Assembly (NCBI GenBank): GCA_964415045.1
Contig: CAYPZL010000285.1
Span: 1 to 5,122 of the forward strand
Length of the DNA: 5,122 bases
Direction: 5' to 3'
Origin: CAYPZL01 sp964415045
Lineage (GTDB): Bacteria; Planctomycetota; Phycisphaerae; Sedimentisphaerales; Anaerobacaceae
The position numbers and the translations under genes were made by a program. The number at the start of each line of letters is the position of its first letter. Position 1 is the first letter of the stretch. Below the pieces are notes generated by a model. That model made no database searches. It worked only from the letters and a program-made list of their open reading frames with translations, and was not told where the DNA came from. Below are positions 4,723-5,122 of the stretch, piece after piece.

Positions 4723-5122
4723 CTACGCCGGGTAGCCCACGGTCTGGGCGAAGAGCACGCGTTGCTCGGGGCGCAGCTTGAACTCCCTGGCGGCGTTCTC
4801 CTTGTCGCAGTTGTGGAACCAGGCGGCCAGGCCCTCGGAGGCGCAGAACAGGTAGACGTTTTGCGCTATAAGGCCCGTAGCGACGTAGTAATATGACTTC
4901 TGGACCTCGGGATCGCCGATGCGCCGGTCGGGCTGGCCCGGCCCCATGTCGTACCGGCTTCGGTCTACGACGTAGAAGATGTTGACCGGAGCGGTTCGAG
5001 CGGCGCGCCGGCCGGACCGCGCCCGCAAATCCCCCGCGACCACGGGCGTCAGGCGGTGCGCGCCTGCCTCCCAGCGCGGCCTCGCTGCGCTCGGCCGCAA
5101 CCAAAAGAGTGAAGGTATCCTC
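4723..5122 (-). CDS. SagB/ThcOx-type nitroreductase family protein, C-terminal part (5' end outside window)
   Basis: 132 residues are visible before the TAG stop at 4725-4723; the frame stays open to the right edge, so the N-terminal half is missing. Recognisable family segments are HRLTPVVAGDLRA (visible residues 22-34), APVNIFYVVDRSRYD (44-58), ATGLIAQNVYLFCASEGLA (81-99), WFHNCD (101-106) and the closing LRPEQRVLFAQTVGYP (116-131). These correspond to the C-terminal half of FMN-dependent nitroreductase-fold proteins of the SagB-like branch, which bind FMN at a dimer interface and reduce or oxidise small substrates. The natural substrate cannot be deduced. An odd stretch, LRPSAARPRW (visible residues 8-17), is encoded by a GC-rich palindrome flanked by TGG repeats and looks like an in-frame insertion between SLFW and EAGAHRL. 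A 576-residue frame joining other sequence to the propeller gene is not this protein; it reads the nitroreductase region in the wrong frame. Confidence 0.85.
   Translation of the reverse strand, partial: RIPSLFWLRPSAARPRWEAGAHRLTPVVAGDLRARSGRRAARTAPVNIFYVVDRSRYDMGPGQPDRRIGDPEVQKSYYYVATGLIAQNVYLFCASEGLAAWFHNCDKENAAREFKLRPEQRVLFAQTVGYPA
5071..5103 (-). repeat. Palindromic 30-bp apparent insertion inside the nitroreductase gene
   Basis: On the minus strand TGG (5103-5101) and TGG (5073-5071) flank 27 nt containing the inverted arms GCGGCC/GGCCGC (5093-5098 and 5076-5081). Counting one TGG, the extra unit is 30 bp, or 10 codons, and keeps the frame. Without it the protein would read SLFW-EAGAHRL, which fits the family pattern (a short Y/F-x-W/Y strand, then a turn, then HRL-PV). 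The palindrome and the flanking TGG are directly visible; insertion as the cause is an inference. Confidence 0.4.

Noticed and set aside
3374..5104. 576-residue frame fusing sequence upstream to the propeller protein
   Set aside because: The first 166 residues are an out-of-frame reading of the nitroreductase gene and the gap. The true start at 4606 has a ribosome binding site and a signal peptide.
1..5122. CRISPR array, toxin-antitoxin pair, defence island, tRNA or retron
   Set aside because: No regularly spaced short repeats, no two-gene toxin pattern, no nuclease, reverse transcriptase or helicase motif, and no cloverleaf were found on either strand.

Overview
The window is a high-GC stretch of bacterial accessory DNA in which every supported gene lies on the minus strand. 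I infer a member of the Planctomycetota, most likely of the class Phycisphaerae. The reasons are an exported PQQ-like beta-propeller protein starting with the DWPQWRGPNRDG-type motif, a planctomycete-style prepilin/DUF1559-like protein, an exported NASFE-repeat protein, and short palindromic repeats in the gaps. No rRNA, tRNA or marker gene confirms this.

In transcription order (right to left) the layout is: the C-terminal part of a SagB-type nitroreductase running off the right edge (4723-5122); an exported PQQ-like beta-propeller protein (3374-4606); a 200-bp gap with a weak promoter candidate and a small hairpin; a secreted protein made of three head-to-tail 189-residue domains (1368-3173); a type II secretion/type IV pilin-like protein (562-1362) starting at TTG only 5 nt after the previous stop; and a small one-helix membrane protein (286-486). 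The last 285 bases (1-285) hold no gene. They contain terminal-type hairpins resembling an IS200/IS605 end and a palindromic dispersed repeat with 10-bp inverted ends.

The triple-repeat protein, the pseudopilin and perhaps the small membrane protein look like one transcription unit. The pseudopilin's Shine-Dalgarno sequence is formed by the last two sense codons of the repeat-protein gene, so their translation is probably coupled. A secreted repeat protein made together with a pilin-like protein suggests an envelope or surface assembly, but its substrate and role cannot be read from the sequence. The propeller protein and the nitroreductase are separated by larger gaps and need not be part of this unit.

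The points most worth a second look are: evidence that the small membrane-protein gene carries two compensating frameshifts; an apparent in-frame 30-bp palindromic insertion in the nitroreductase; the recent exact-length domain duplication in the secreted protein; and the non-canonical cleavage-site and C-terminal motif residues of the pseudopilin. I found no convincing complete new defence or mobile system.
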